Shown piece by piece: positions 34,302 to 42,280 of a stretch of 64,000 nucleotides of DNA; the first letter of the stretch is position 1; each line of letters starts with the position of its first letter. The notes beneath the pieces are model-generated. The model was given only the letters and a program-made list of their open reading frames with translations, searched no databases and was not told the DNA's origin. This stretch comes from Ralstonia sp. RRA (GTDB lineage: Bacteria; Pseudomonadota; Gammaproteobacteria; Burkholderiales; Burkholderiaceae). Made by a program: the position numbers and the translations under genes. The stretch spans positions 1,426,001-1,490,000 of the forward strand of contig NZ_CP146091.1 of the NCBI RefSeq assembly GCF_037023145.1, read 5' to 3'.

Positions 34302-35134
34302 TGACTGACCACTATGCGGTGATCGGCAACCCGATCTCACACACCAAATCGCCGCTCATTCACGGCCTCTTTGCGCAGGCGGCGCAACAGGACATGGAGT
34401 ACACGGCCATCGAAGGCCCGGTCGAGCCGGATACAGCGTTCGCCGATGCCGTGCGTGCGTTCGCCGTCGGCGGCGGCAAGGGCGTGAACGTCACGGCGCC
34501 GTTCAAGCTCAAGGCGTTTGCGATGGCCGACGAGCGCAGCGAGCGCGCCACGTTGGCCGGCGCCGCGAACGCACTGAAGTTTGAGGGCGGCCGCATCCTG
34601 GCCGACAACTTCGACGGCATTGGGCTGGTGCGTGACATCGAGATCAACCTGGGGCTGCCGATGGCTGGCAAGCGCGTGCTGCTGCTGGGTGCCGGTGGCG
34701 CCGCGCGTGGTGCCTTGCTGCCGTTCCTGGCGGCGAAGCCGGCGCAGTTGGTCATCGCGAACCGCGACGTCGCCAAGGCGCAGACGCTGGCGGCCCAGGT
34801 GGCCGGGCGCGGCCCGATCGTCGCTTGCGGGTATGCCGACCTGGAGGCGACGGGGCGCTTCGATCTGGTGGTCAATGCCACCTCTGCCAGCCTCACAGGC
34901 GATCTGCCGCCCGTTCCACCGAGCATCTTCCAACCCGATGGGCTGGCCTACGAACTGGCGTATGGCAAACGGCTGACGCCGTTCCTGCGGCTCGCCCGCA
35001 ACGCGGGTGTGCGCAACATCGCAGACGGCGTCGGCATGTTGGTCGAGCAGGCGGCGGAGGCGTTCGTCTGGTGGCGTGGCTTGCGTCCGGATACCCGCCC
35101 CGTGATCGATCGACTGACCGTTCCGCTCGACTGA
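34298..35134 (+). CDS. Shikimate/quinate dehydrogenase-family protein (AroE-like)
   Basis: 278 residues, same length as AroE. The substrate serines are in VIGNPISHTKSP, the catalytic lysine in GVNVTAPFKLKA, and the NADP-binding loop in LLGAGGAARGALL with IANRD after beta-2. The usual DNTDG motif reads DNFDG here (about residue 104), replacing a threonine next to the catalytic Asp. A second change in the substrate pocket could indicate a substrate other than shikimate. It overlaps the CoA-transferase stop by 4 bp. Probably a catabolic paralogue, not the housekeeping enzyme. Confidence 0.87.
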   Translation: MMTDHYAVIGNPISHTKSPLIHGLFAQAAQQDMEYTAIEGPVEPDTAFADAVRAFAVGGGKGVNVTAPFKLKAFAMADERSERATLAGAANALKFEGGRILADNFDGIGLVRDIEINLGLPMAGKRVLLLGAGGAARGALLPFLAAKPAQLVIANRDVAKAQTLAAQVAGRGPIVACGYADLEATGRFDLVVNATSASLTGDLPPVPPSIFQPDGLAYELAYGKRLTPFLRLARNAGVRNIADGVGMLVEQAAEAFVWWRGLRPDTRPVIDRLTVPLD

Positions 35135-35168
35135 TCTGAACCGATCTGCATCCACCACAGAGGTTTGA

Positions 35169-35612
35169 ATGAAGCGCATCCTGATGCTGCACGGCATCAA
35201 TCACAACATGTTCGGTAAGCGTGACCCCGCCCAGTACGGGACCATCACGCTGGCCGAGATCGACAGCAAGTTGCAGGCCCTGGGCGACGAGCTCGGCGTG
35301 CAAGTGGAATCGTTCCAGACGAACAGCGAAGCGGCGATGTGCGAACGCATTCATCGCGCCTTCGAGGAAGGTCAAGACGCCGTGCTGATCAACGCAGGCG
35401 CCTGGACGCACTACAGCTACGGTATCCGCGATGCGCTGGCGATTCTCACGTGTCCGGTCGTGGAGCTGCATATGTCCAATATCCACGCGCGCGAGCCCTT
35501 CCGTCATCACTCGGTGTCTGCTGACATCGTCAGTGGGCAGATCTGCGGGTTCGGGGTTCAGAGTTACCTCCTGGCCCTGCGGGCGGCTGCCTCTGCGGTC
35601 GATCATGCGTAG
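35169..35612 (+). CDS. Type II 3-dehydroquinate dehydratase-like protein (AroQ family)
   Basis: 147 residues. The flexible loop NHNMFGKRDPAQYG keeps the catalytic Arg and Tyr, and ELHMSNIHAREPFRHHSV keeps the active-site His and Arg. The normally INPGAYTH motif is INAGAWTHYS here. Type II enzymes dehydrate 3-dehydroquinate to 3-dehydroshikimate; in catabolic operons they degrade quinate. It follows the AroE-like gene by 34 bp and ends the operon ahead of a strong terminator. Either a genuine dehydroquinate dehydratase or a variant for a related cyclic acid. Confidence 0.88.
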   Translation: MKRILMLHGINHNMFGKRDPAQYGTITLAEIDSKLQALGDELGVQVESFQTNSEAAMCERIHRAFEEGQDAVLINAGAWTHYSYGIRDALAILTCPVVELHMSNIHAREPFRHHSVSADIVSGQICGFGVQSYLLALRAAASAVDHA

Positions 35613-35772
35613 CCAGAGGTGTAGCTCCTGAGCTGAGTATGCGTGCGCCTGAAACAAGGAGCCAGCGCAGGTCACCACCAATAAACGCCCAGCGCCGACA
35701 GGATGACGAAGATGGCAATAGCCGTTGACTTCGCAGTCCGCGAGCGATGGCCTTCGGCCAGAAGCAATCCCA

Positions 35773-35806
35773 TCAAAAAAGCCGCCTAAGGGCGGCTTTT
35801 TTGATT
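35773..35806. terminator. Strong bidirectional Rho-independent terminator
   Basis: A 15-bp perfect stem (ATC, six A, GCCGCC / GGCGGC, six T, GAT) around a TAAG loop. It follows the AroQ-like gene on the plus strand and also faces the minus-strand gene ending at 35820, serving both. Confidence 0.92.
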
Positions 35807-35819
35807 CATAGAGCAACCG

Positions 35820-36299
35820 TCAACTCACTCCACCGCTGCCTCCTTCTTTCTTCTTCACGCCATTCCGACTAAACCGCCCGGACAGTGCCTTGCGCGCCGT
35901 ATCCAGTCCTTCGCCTTTGCCGGCACGCTTGAGGAAGGCATATCCGTCCAACGCAGCGCTCATTACGTCGCTGCCCAATGCTAGTTGCGAGTCTGACATG
36001 CGTTCGCAGAGCTTTTTCAAGCGGTCCAACCTTGGGCGCAGCGCATCGAAGGCGACGAGGTCGCGACGGACTTCGGGTAGGCCGAAGTTGACCGGCAGCA
36101 CGTTGGGATTATTGCCCAGCACATCCAAGGCCGTGCGGGCGAATGCTTCGGATTTACCACCCATCTTCACGGCCCGCCTGCGTTGGGCGGGGGATAGGGC
36201 GATCAAGCCAGTAAGTCGGTCTTCCAGCGTTTTCAGTGCAGTGTCGATGGCGGTTAGGTCAGCCGCTGCAATCTGAAGCGAAATCATATTCTGTGGCAT
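35820..36299 (-). CDS. Conserved protein of unknown function
   Basis: 159 residues from ATG 36299 (MPQNMISLQI); an ATG at 36311 is alternative. Mostly helical, with AAADLTAIDTALKTLEDRL, LSPAQRRRAVKMGGKSEAFAR and LPVNFGLPEVRRDLVAFDALRPRL. The pattern matches a family of uncharacterised bacterial proteins I have seen in this order with no known role. The lysine/glycine-rich tail (KKKEGGSGGVS) is probably disordered. It is isolated between a terminator and the 42-bp repeat array. Confidence 0.7.
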   Translation of the reverse strand: MPQNMISLQIAAADLTAIDTALKTLEDRLTGLIALSPAQRRRAVKMGGKSEAFARTALDVLGNNPNVLPVNFGLPEVRRDLVAFDALRPRLDRLKKLCERMSDSQLALGSDVMSAALDGYAFLKRAGKGEGLDTARKALSGRFSRNGVKKKEGGSGGVS

Positions 36300-36445
36300 T
36301 GCGTTTCTCATGAATGGACTGGCAATGTCATGCCAGGAGGCATAACCGCATGAGATTGGCGGTTGTGGTATCCGTCCGCAAGGTAAGAGGGGGTCTTAGA
36401 TCGAAGAATCCGAAAATTCCTATGCGGAGGATGATGTTCAGTGCG

Positions 36446-36720
36446 TGAGTCTTTTTTCGGGGTGCCCTGGGCTCAGAGCTCGACGCATGAGTTATTTTTC
36501 TCGGTGCTCCGAGTTCAAGGCTCGACACGCGAGTTATTTATCTCGGTGCTCCGAGTTCAAGGCTCGACACGCGAGTTATTTATCTCGGTGCTCCGAGCTC
36601 AAAGCTCGACATGCGAGATATTTTTCTCTGTGCGCCGAGTTCAAAGCTCGACACGCGAGATATTTTTCTCGGTGCCCCGAGCTCAGAGCTCGACGCGTGA
36701 GTATTTTTTCTCGGCGTGTG
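36446..36720. repeat. 42-bp tandem repeat array (six full units plus a partial)
   Basis: Units start at 36446, 36488, 36530, 36572, 36614 and 36656, with a partial seventh from 36698. Units 2 and 3 are nearly identical; others differ by a few bases. Each has a T-rich box (GAGTTATTTWTCT), a small hairpin (CTCGG-TGCT-CCGAG in units 2-4) and a GCTCGACRCG segment. Because 42 is divisible by 3, several frames stay open on both strands and mimic 14-residue peptide repeats; I do not treat these as genes. It looks like a minisatellite capable of copy-number change. Confidence 0.93.
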
Positions 36721-36931
36721 ACTCTTTATAACTTGACGGTCGGGGTCCGGAGGTGGGCGATTGAAAGATTGACGCTGGATGCCCTTAGCTACAGCACGGC
36801 GGCCACCGTGCAGCGCTTCGGCAACCTGCAAGGCCAACGACGTCGATACGTATCAGTATCTCGTTGCCACATGCACAGCGCCGCCGATGACTACGAGGCG
36901 CTGCTGCCAAGAGGATCAAGCCCTCAATCGT

Positions 36932-38377
36932 CTAACACACACCCGGGATAGCGGCAGGGTGCGCGCTGTTAGGATGGAAATTGTGGCAACTGTCGTAATA
37001 TCCACCATTTGTTGGAGGGGTGGTCGGGTTAGGGGCATCTTCGGATGCTCCACCGGGAAGTGGCTCGGACGGTGTACTGACCGCGATGGATTTCTGATCC
37101 TCTTTTTGATACGTCGTGCAGCTCACGTTGCTGATGTCTACCGCAGTTGCGTCCGTGCTGGTTCCCCAAAGCGTTTCATGATCGGTATTGCGCCCGATCA
37201 GTTGAAAATATGCCGGCGTGTAGGTGGCCCCATTGCCCGGGCCGGATGGCCCCCGTGCAATCCAGTTGTAGGAGACCTTCGAGCATGTAACGGAACTGAC
37301 TGCTTTGACCGACGCTTTCCAGTAGTTCCCTTGTTTGCTGAAGCTCTCTTGCACTACGCTGCCAACGCAAGAGCCCATCGGTATGTCGAAGCTACAGCCC
37401 GCACCATTAGCGGTTTGGTCCTCCGGCTGATAGATGTCAGTACTCAGAAGGCTAACGCTGCCAGAGGACGACGCATAACTGAACGTGTCCTCTTGGATCT
37501 GTCCCGTTGCGGTCAGCAACTGGACTACCAGCGTCGACCCATCGACACGTGACAGGTTGCCTTGTGGCAGTCCCTTTGACTTGTAATAGCTATCCAGAGC
37601 CGCTTGCTCGCCAGTCAAGAGCCGGATATTGTTCCTGTCGAATTTAAACGGAGGCGGGCTGCCAATCGGATTCAGAGTCACAGATGACGGAGTGCCGTAC
37701 CTTGTTCGTGCCTCCCACTGAACTGATCCTGTCCCGCTGGGAATAGCACGTACATCCAACTGATCGAGAAGTGCGTCGACGCCTGCGTGATTGGTTGGGA
37801 ACGGCGTCGAGATGAAGCTTAGGGTGCTAGCGTCGACGTTAAGTGCGGTGATCGCAGGCGCTAGCTGTGATTTCAGAAGGTTGTTGAAGCTATCAATCTT
37901 TGCCTGCGTGATCTGGGTCTTCGAGATCAGTGCCGGATTGCTCCAAAGTGTCGAAACGGCATTTGGCATAACCATGCCGCCAGCGATGTAGGTGCTGAAC
38001 GGCGTGATGTTGGCCGTTATCGTTCCATCAGCCTTAGTGGCTACAACGCTGTACAGCACAGTCTTCCCATCCCGAGATTCCCCGCGCAGTAGGTATGGCG
38101 CTCGGAGATAGGTGACATCAAAGGTGTACTGGCCGCTGGCATCCGTGGAGGTCTTGTACACCATAGACGGCGTGCTAGCAGATACCAGATACACCGTGCC
38201 AAGAATTGGAGCGCCAGATGCCAGTACCCCGCTGATTACGTTCTTTCCAGTTTGGCTCCCCGTCGAGGGGCTTGTGGTGTTCGTACCGCTATTTGCGCTA
38301 TCACCTGTGCCCCCTCCACATCCCGCGATTGCGAGAGATATGACGGTTGCAAGGCACGTGATTTGAGTTTTGAGCAC
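36932..38377 (-). CDS. Putative surface lipoprotein with carboxypeptidase-regulatory-like domain
   Basis: 481 residues. The signal peptide MLKTQITCLATVISLAIAGC ends in lipobox AGC (Cys 20), followed by a Gly/Ser/Thr-rich linker. A beta-sandwich repeat (ISGVLASGAPILGTVYLV…YTFDVTYLRAPYLLRGES) resembles carboxypeptidase regulatory-like or Ig-type domains; the remainder has paired cysteines (CSFDIPMGSC, SVTC, VSCTTYQ) and a Pro-rich, cysteine-bearing C-terminus. Codon use is less GC-biased than in core genes, suggesting recent acquisition. Function unknown; exposure at the outer membrane is likely. Confidence 0.8.
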   Translation of the reverse strand: MLKTQITCLATVISLAIAGCGGGTGDSANSGTNTTSPSTGSQTGKNVISGVLASGAPILGTVYLVSASTPSMVYKTSTDASGQYTFDVTYLRAPYLLRGESRDGKTVLYSVVATKADGTITANITPFSTYIAGGMVMPNAVSTLWSNPALISKTQITQAKIDSFNNLLKSQLAPAITALNVDASTLSFISTPFPTNHAGVDALLDQLDVRAIPSGTGSVQWEARTRYGTPSSVTLNPIGSPPPFKFDRNNIRLLTGEQAALDSYYKSKGLPQGNLSRVDGSTLVVQLLTATGQIQEDTFSYASSSGSVSLLSTDIYQPEDQTANGAGCSFDIPMGSCVGSVVQESFSKQGNYWKASVKAVSSVTCSKVSYNWIARGPSGPGNGATYTPAYFQLIGRNTDHETLWGTSTDATAVDISNVSCTTYQKEDQKSIAVSTPSEPLPGGASEDAPNPTTPPTNGGYYDSCHNFHPNSAHPAAIPGVC

Positions 38378-38454
38378 GGTGATTCTCCCTGGACTTGTAT
38401 GTTGTACCTAGCTGCCGACTTAGATGGCGTACCCGTAAGAGAGTGGGCGGCATA

Positions 38455-38595
38455 TCATCGGAACGCGACGCCAGCCTTGAGGGTCAGGCTGTCGGCTAGC
38501 TGATCCCACCCGTCACTACCGTCGTCATATAGGTAAGGGTTGGGGTAGGACCAGCTACGGCGGCAGTTCAAGGCTATCTGCGCCCGATTGGGCGT
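38455..38595 (-). pseudogene. Remnant of an outer-membrane-type protein (C-terminus only)
   Basis: Reading the minus strand from about 38595 to the TGA at 38455-38457 gives about 46 codons including SWSYPNPYLYDDGSDGWDQL and LTLKAGVAFR, with the alternating pattern of outer-membrane beta-strands. An in-frame stop and no start codon precede it, so it is a fragment. It lies in the 457-bp gap between the lipoprotein gene and the LuxR gene; the rest of that gap (38596-38834) shows no recognisable gene. Confidence 0.35.
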
Positions 38596-38834
38596 TCATC
38601 ACCAAATTTGGGGATGTCGACGCTGAGGCATTGAACGAATATCCAGTCCGTGGTTTGTTGCTCTTGAACCATTGCTGACACCCTGCCGAAGTGGGGGTCT
38701 TTAAACGACTTGGAGGTCTGGTCACCTCTGCTACGCTGTTTCTCGACCGCTTGAGGGTCGGACGAAGCAAGGCAGACAGGGCTTGTGTGCCCCGTCAAAG
38801 CTACGCGCTAGAAGAGGTAGTCGGGGAGGGAATC

Positions 38835-39923
38835 GTGTCGTCAGCGGTGTACTTTCGACGCGCCATGGAGGCCGTCGAGCAGATTTCTGATGAGACTCCG
38901 CCATGGGAAGACATCCTTTCTACGGCGCGTGATCTGATTGGCGCAGATGGCGGATCGCTCATCATGATGGATGGTCGTGGCAATCTACTGAATCTGAACT
39001 ATGTGAATGTTTCTGATGTTCAGGTTACGGAATATGCGACGTACTTCCACAAACTTGATTTCATATCGAGTGCCTCCATTAATTTTGCTGCTGGCACATG
39101 GCTGGATAGCAACGAGTTGTTTCCACGAACGCAGCTTCGACGTACCGAGTTCTATACGGATTTCCTCCACAAGCATCGCAACGAGCAAATTGTGACCTTG
39201 CTGCTCGAACGGAGCGCTGAACGTCGAACAGGAATCAGCTTTCAGCGATCGTCCGTTCAGGACGGCGCCGGGGAAACGCTATCGCAAGGAACAGTCGGTA
39301 CCTATTTCCGCTCTTTCATGGCCGCACTCGGGCGGCGAGGTCAATCGATGGCCAACAATCTCAAGCTGGTGGAAGACGCCTTCGCTGCATTGGATGAGGC
39401 TACGTTTCTTCTAACGAGTTCGGGCATTGTTCTGCACCCTTCTGGTCTCGCGAAATCGCTATTGGACAATCCTCGCGGCCTCAGCATCAAACAGGGCAAG
39501 CTGTGGCATCAGAATCCCGCTGTCCTGAGCAACTTGTCGAAGGCAGTCGCGGCGACCTTGCAGAGCGGGCAACGGTCCAGAGTCACGGTTTCATTGACCT
39601 GGGGCGAGGCGTTGAGCTTGGATTTCGCTGTGGCGGATTCGCGCATCCGGCTTTCTAACGAGCCATTGGTGTTTGTTCGGATGCGTCGCAACAGCGTATT
39701 GAGTGAAGCAGATGCTGACAATCTGATCGCAACGTTCAACGTCACCAAGGCAGAGGCGAGGGTGTTGGCAGGGCTCGTCGGAGGGCTTGCGCCTTCAGAG
39801 CTTGCCATTCAGAACGGTGTTTCGGAGCACACGGTGCGATCGCAGATCTCCAATCTGAAAAGAAAGATGCACTGTAGTCGGATCGTTGATCTCGTGAAGC
39901 TAGCCTTGCTTGCACAAGGCTGA
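38835..39923 (+). CDS. LuxR-family transcriptional regulator
   Basis: 362 residues from GTG 38835, which has GGGGAGGG just upstream; the frame extends further but without a ribosome-binding site. The C-terminal HTH is FNVTKAEARVLAGLVGGLAPSELAIQNGVSEHTVRSQISNLKRKM, abbreviated by its signature VSEHTVRSQISNLKRK. The N-terminal 290 residues look like a GAF/PAS-type sensory region (ADGGSLIMMDGRGNLLNLNYVNVSD) rather than an autoinducer-binding domain. No cognate synthase or operon partner is nearby; the next 15 bp downstream enter IS remnant DNA. Confidence 0.85.
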   Translation: MSSAVYFRRAMEAVEQISDETPPWEDILSTARDLIGADGGSLIMMDGRGNLLNLNYVNVSDVQVTEYATYFHKLDFISSASINFAAGTWLDSNELFPRTQLRRTEFYTDFLHKHRNEQIVTLLLERSAERRTGISFQRSSVQDGAGETLSQGTVGTYFRSFMAALGRRGQSMANNLKLVEDAFAALDEATFLLTSSGIVLHPSGLAKSLLDNPRGLSIKQGKLWHQNPAVLSNLSKAVAATLQSGQRSRVTVSLTWGEALSLDFAVADSRIRLSNEPLVFVRMRRNSVLSEADADNLIATFNVTKAEARVLAGLVGGLAPSELAIQNGVSEHTVRSQISNLKRKMHCSRIVDLVKLALLAQG

Positions 39924-39939
39924 GGGTTGCAAGCGTTTT

Positions 39940-40202
39940 GAGTTACCGGCGATTGCAGGTGCTGCTGGAGCGCGAGGGCATTCATGCGAATCACAAACGC
40001 GAGGCTGGCTTGGCTGTGCGGCGCCGGCGGCGACGTCACGGCGTGATGGTCGAGCGCGAGCCACTGACTGTGCCAGCCGCGCCGAACGAGGTCTGGTCGA
40101 TTGATTTCGTGATGGGCGCACTATCCAGTGGGCGCCGCCTGAAGTGTCTGACTATCGTTGATGACTTCACGAAAGAGGCGGTCGACATCGTCGTGGACCA
40201 CG
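39940..40202 (+). mobile_element. IS3-family (IS407-like) transposase OrfB remnant
   Basis: About 88 codons matching an IS3-type OrfB: YRRLQVLLEREGI, the arginine tract AVRRRRRRHGV, then EVWSIDFVMGALSSGRRLKCLTIVDDFTKEAVDIVVDHG, quoted here by its anchors WSIDFVM and TIVDDFT, which hold the first catalytic Asp of the DDE triad. Compared with the family pattern about six codons are missing between HANHK and REAGLAV, and the protein breaks off before the second and third acidic residues. No inverted repeats remain. Confidence 0.8.
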
Positions 40203-40365
40203 GCAGCCTCACGAGTGCGGCGGTCGGACACTTGAACGCCTGCTGTTGGGAGAAGCCAGGGGGCGTCCACAATACTCTACCGACCAAGAGCAGCCATTCC
40301 TTTGACCTCAGAACCCTCTACCCAGCTTGTCGGATATTTGTGTGTGCGATAGCCTGCCCAAGACT
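40203..40365. other. Gene debris between IS remnant and next gene
   Basis: No intact gene. A short frame (about 40234-40304) reads ERLLLGEARGRPQYSTDQE before a stop and may be the tail of a lost protein, but it has no start. Confidence 0.25.
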
Positions 40366-40936
40366 ATGACCATTCAAATACCGGCTCCACTAGCCAAAAC
40401 AAAGAACGACCTCTATGCGGCGCTAATCGCCGTAGGAGTAGGGCGAGGGTTTGCGGCTATCCCCGAGTTTCGCCTGCTGATACCGGAGGCGAAGAGCCGA
40501 CCGAGGAAAAAGAACATTGACTTGGTGTGGGCAAGCCGCAAGGACGCTTGCAATCAGGGCGAGCACATCCAATGCAACAACCTATGCCACTGGGAAGTGA
40601 TTGCGGCGTTCGAAATCGAGGGGTGCAACGTTGCTCCCGCGCGCATCAAAGAGCATCGTAGTGATTTTGCATGGCTTCGCGCAAATGGGGCATCAAGCCT
40701 GATTGGGGCCGTAGCACTATAGTCCACATGCAGAACGGATGCTGTCTCTCTACGGGCCAGACTATGCCGAGCATAGGGCGTTACTGCCGGGGCTGGCGGC
40801 ATGTTTGGCGGCATTCGGTATCACCCTGGAGGGCATGCCGGAGCACAGTAGGGGCTTGTACGCAGCGGACTTAGAAAAACAGGCCGACGAGCTAGAGGCG
40901 GTAAGGCAGCGGATGCGGGACGCGGGGAAAATTTAG
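40366..40936 (+). pseudogene. Frameshifted gene, possible PD-(D/E)XK-type protein
   Basis: Two adjoining frames form one apparent protein of about 190 residues: 40366-40722 (MTIQIPAPLAKTKNDLY… ending IGAVAL) and a -1/+1 continuation through YSPHAERMLSLYGPDYAEHR to 40936. A single-base change near 40711-40718 would fuse them seamlessly. KKNIDLVW followed about 30 residues later by AAFEIEG recalls the D…ExE core of PD-(D/E)XK nucleases. If real sequence rather than an assembly error, the gene is inactivated; ATG 40739 could still make a 65-residue product. Confidence 0.5.
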
Positions 40937-40950
40937 CTTGATACGGCAAG

Positions 40951-41199
40951 CTAACGCATCGTGAAAAAAGCGTCGTTAAACGCTAAATCATAGGTTTGCT
41001 TGCTGAATCCGGGATTGTCCTCAAACACTTTCGCTCGTAGCGAATCCTGTTCCGGGCGCTTGTCAATGACGGCGCAAACATAGGTAAGCGCGCTTTCTCT
41101 TAGCCGCCTGACCTGCGCGACGGCGTTTCTAAGTTCCTCCTGCGTCTTGGCCGGGTAAATATCGGCTAGAGGAAGCTCGTCGGATGAGCGTGTCCGCAT
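40951..41199 (-). CDS. Small hypothetical protein
   Basis: 82 residues, MRTRSSDELPLADIYPAK…, predicted helical with LRNAVAQVRRLRESALTYVCAVIDKR. I do not recognise the family. It lies in the island, convergent with the frameshifted gene. The balanced amino-acid composition favours a real gene, but no ribosome-binding site stands out. Confidence 0.45.
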   Translation of the reverse strand: MRTRSSDELPLADIYPAKTQEELRNAVAQVRRLRESALTYVCAVIDKRPEQDSLRAKVFEDNPGFSKQTYDLAFNDAFFTMR

Positions 41200-41201
41200 G
41201 A

Positions 41202-41294
41202 AAACCGAAAGCAGCGCCGCCGGTCAAGAAGGCCATCGCCTATACCTATACCGAAGTGTGGATGCGGGACGGTTTGAAGCGGATTTACTTCTAA
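41202..41294 (+). pseudogene. Short C-terminal gene fragment
   Basis: Thirty codons following an in-frame TGA read KKAIAYTYTEVWMRDGLKR then IYF-stop. The composition looks like a true protein end but there is no start codon, so this is probably residual phage or island coding DNA. Confidence 0.25.
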
Positions 41295-41354
41295 GGGCTC
41301 GATGGGTCACTGCCTGATAGACTTCCTCGCGTGCGCAAAACGAGGGGCACAAAA

Positions 41355-42062
41355 ATGCCGATGGGGTTGAATGAATGGCTAATGGTTGGGTCAACTTTGC
41401 TTGGGCCGGTGCTCGCGGTTCAAGCCCAGAAATGGGTGGAGCGTGCGCGGGATGCTAGCAATCGCCGCACATGGCTTTTCACAACCCTCATGGCGACGCG
41501 GCAAGCGCGCTTGTCCATCGAGCATGTCAGAGCGCTCAATTCCATCGACTTAGCGTTTTACGGGCGGCGCATTCTTGGTTTCGTCATTCGCGGGGCACGT
41601 GCCCAAGCGGTGCTTGATGCATGGCATGACTACCACGCGCACCTAAGCCTTCCTATCGAACGCCGCCCTCAAAATGAGGCAGAGCAGCGTGATTGGAACG
41701 GGAGGGGCGATGAGCTGTTTACGAACCTCCTTGACCGGCTTGCGACGGCTACCAACTTTAAGTTCGACCGCGGCCAATTGAAGGCGGGCAGCTACTCTCC
41801 GGAAGCGCACGGCACGGTCGAGCTTGAGCAGCAGGCTATGCGAAGCCTTACGCTCGATATCTTGCTGGGCAAAAAATCGCTTCCGATGGAAGTAAAGGCT
41901 TGGCCAGTCGACGCCGAATTGGTTGCGCAGCAGCGGAACATGCAAGAACAGCTTGTCGACAATCAAAAGGCGGTATTGGGGCAGTTGGTCGAAATATTGA
42001 ACAGGCTGACTGAGGGGCAAAAGGCTGCCGCCGTCGATACCGATGCAGAAAAGTCGCCGTAG
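41355..42062 (+). CDS. DUF6680-type protein
   Basis: 235 residues from ATG 41355, with GAGGGG 7 nt upstream; the ATG-less extension to 41331 is less likely. The N-terminus MPMGLNEWLMVGSTLLGPVLAVQAQK has a short membrane-proximal hydrophobic helix, followed by WLFTTLMATRQARLSIEHVRALNSIDLAFYG, a pattern I associate with the DUF6680 family of phage/island proteins. The C-terminus is a long coiled-coil-like helix (AQQRNMQEQLVDNQKAVLGQL). Function unknown; an anchoring or defence-associated role would be speculation. Confidence 0.65.
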   Translation: MPMGLNEWLMVGSTLLGPVLAVQAQKWVERARDASNRRTWLFTTLMATRQARLSIEHVRALNSIDLAFYGRRILGFVIRGARAQAVLDAWHDYHAHLSLPIERRPQNEAEQRDWNGRGDELFTNLLDRLATATNFKFDRGQLKAGSYSPEAHGTVELEQQAMRSLTLDILLGKKSLPMEVKAWPVDAELVAQQRNMQEQLVDNQKAVLGQLVEILNRLTEGQKAAAVDTDAEKSP

Positions 42063-42280
42063 CAATTCAACCGACCATGAAGGCCGTGCGCCGCCGTAGA
42101 ATCACATTGGATGGCGGCGCTAGGGTGCCCCCACGTCTGCCATGGGCGGCTCCTAAGGGGGGCATACAATCTCTACGCCCTCAACGCAGACGACCGCGCG
42201 TTAGCCTCGATTTTTTTGGTCGCAAAAATAAGTGTTAAAAATCAATTACTTAAAAGCGTGCCGAAACCGGGGGTTCGACC
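42063..42280. other. Non-coding, phage-like interval
   Basis: About 220 bp with an AT-rich segment (42208-42255) just before the terminase remnant. In intact phages an HNH nuclease gene usually precedes the terminase small subunit; no trace of one is readable here. Confidence 0.3.

Noticed and set aside
36446..36720. CRISPR array
   Set aside because: Units are contiguous 42-bp tandem copies with no spacers, and there are no cas genes nearby.
36445..36951. A protein made of 14-residue repeats encoded by the tandem array
   Set aside because: Several frames on both strands are open only because 42 is a multiple of 3, and none has supporting start signals or a recognisable non-repeat domain.
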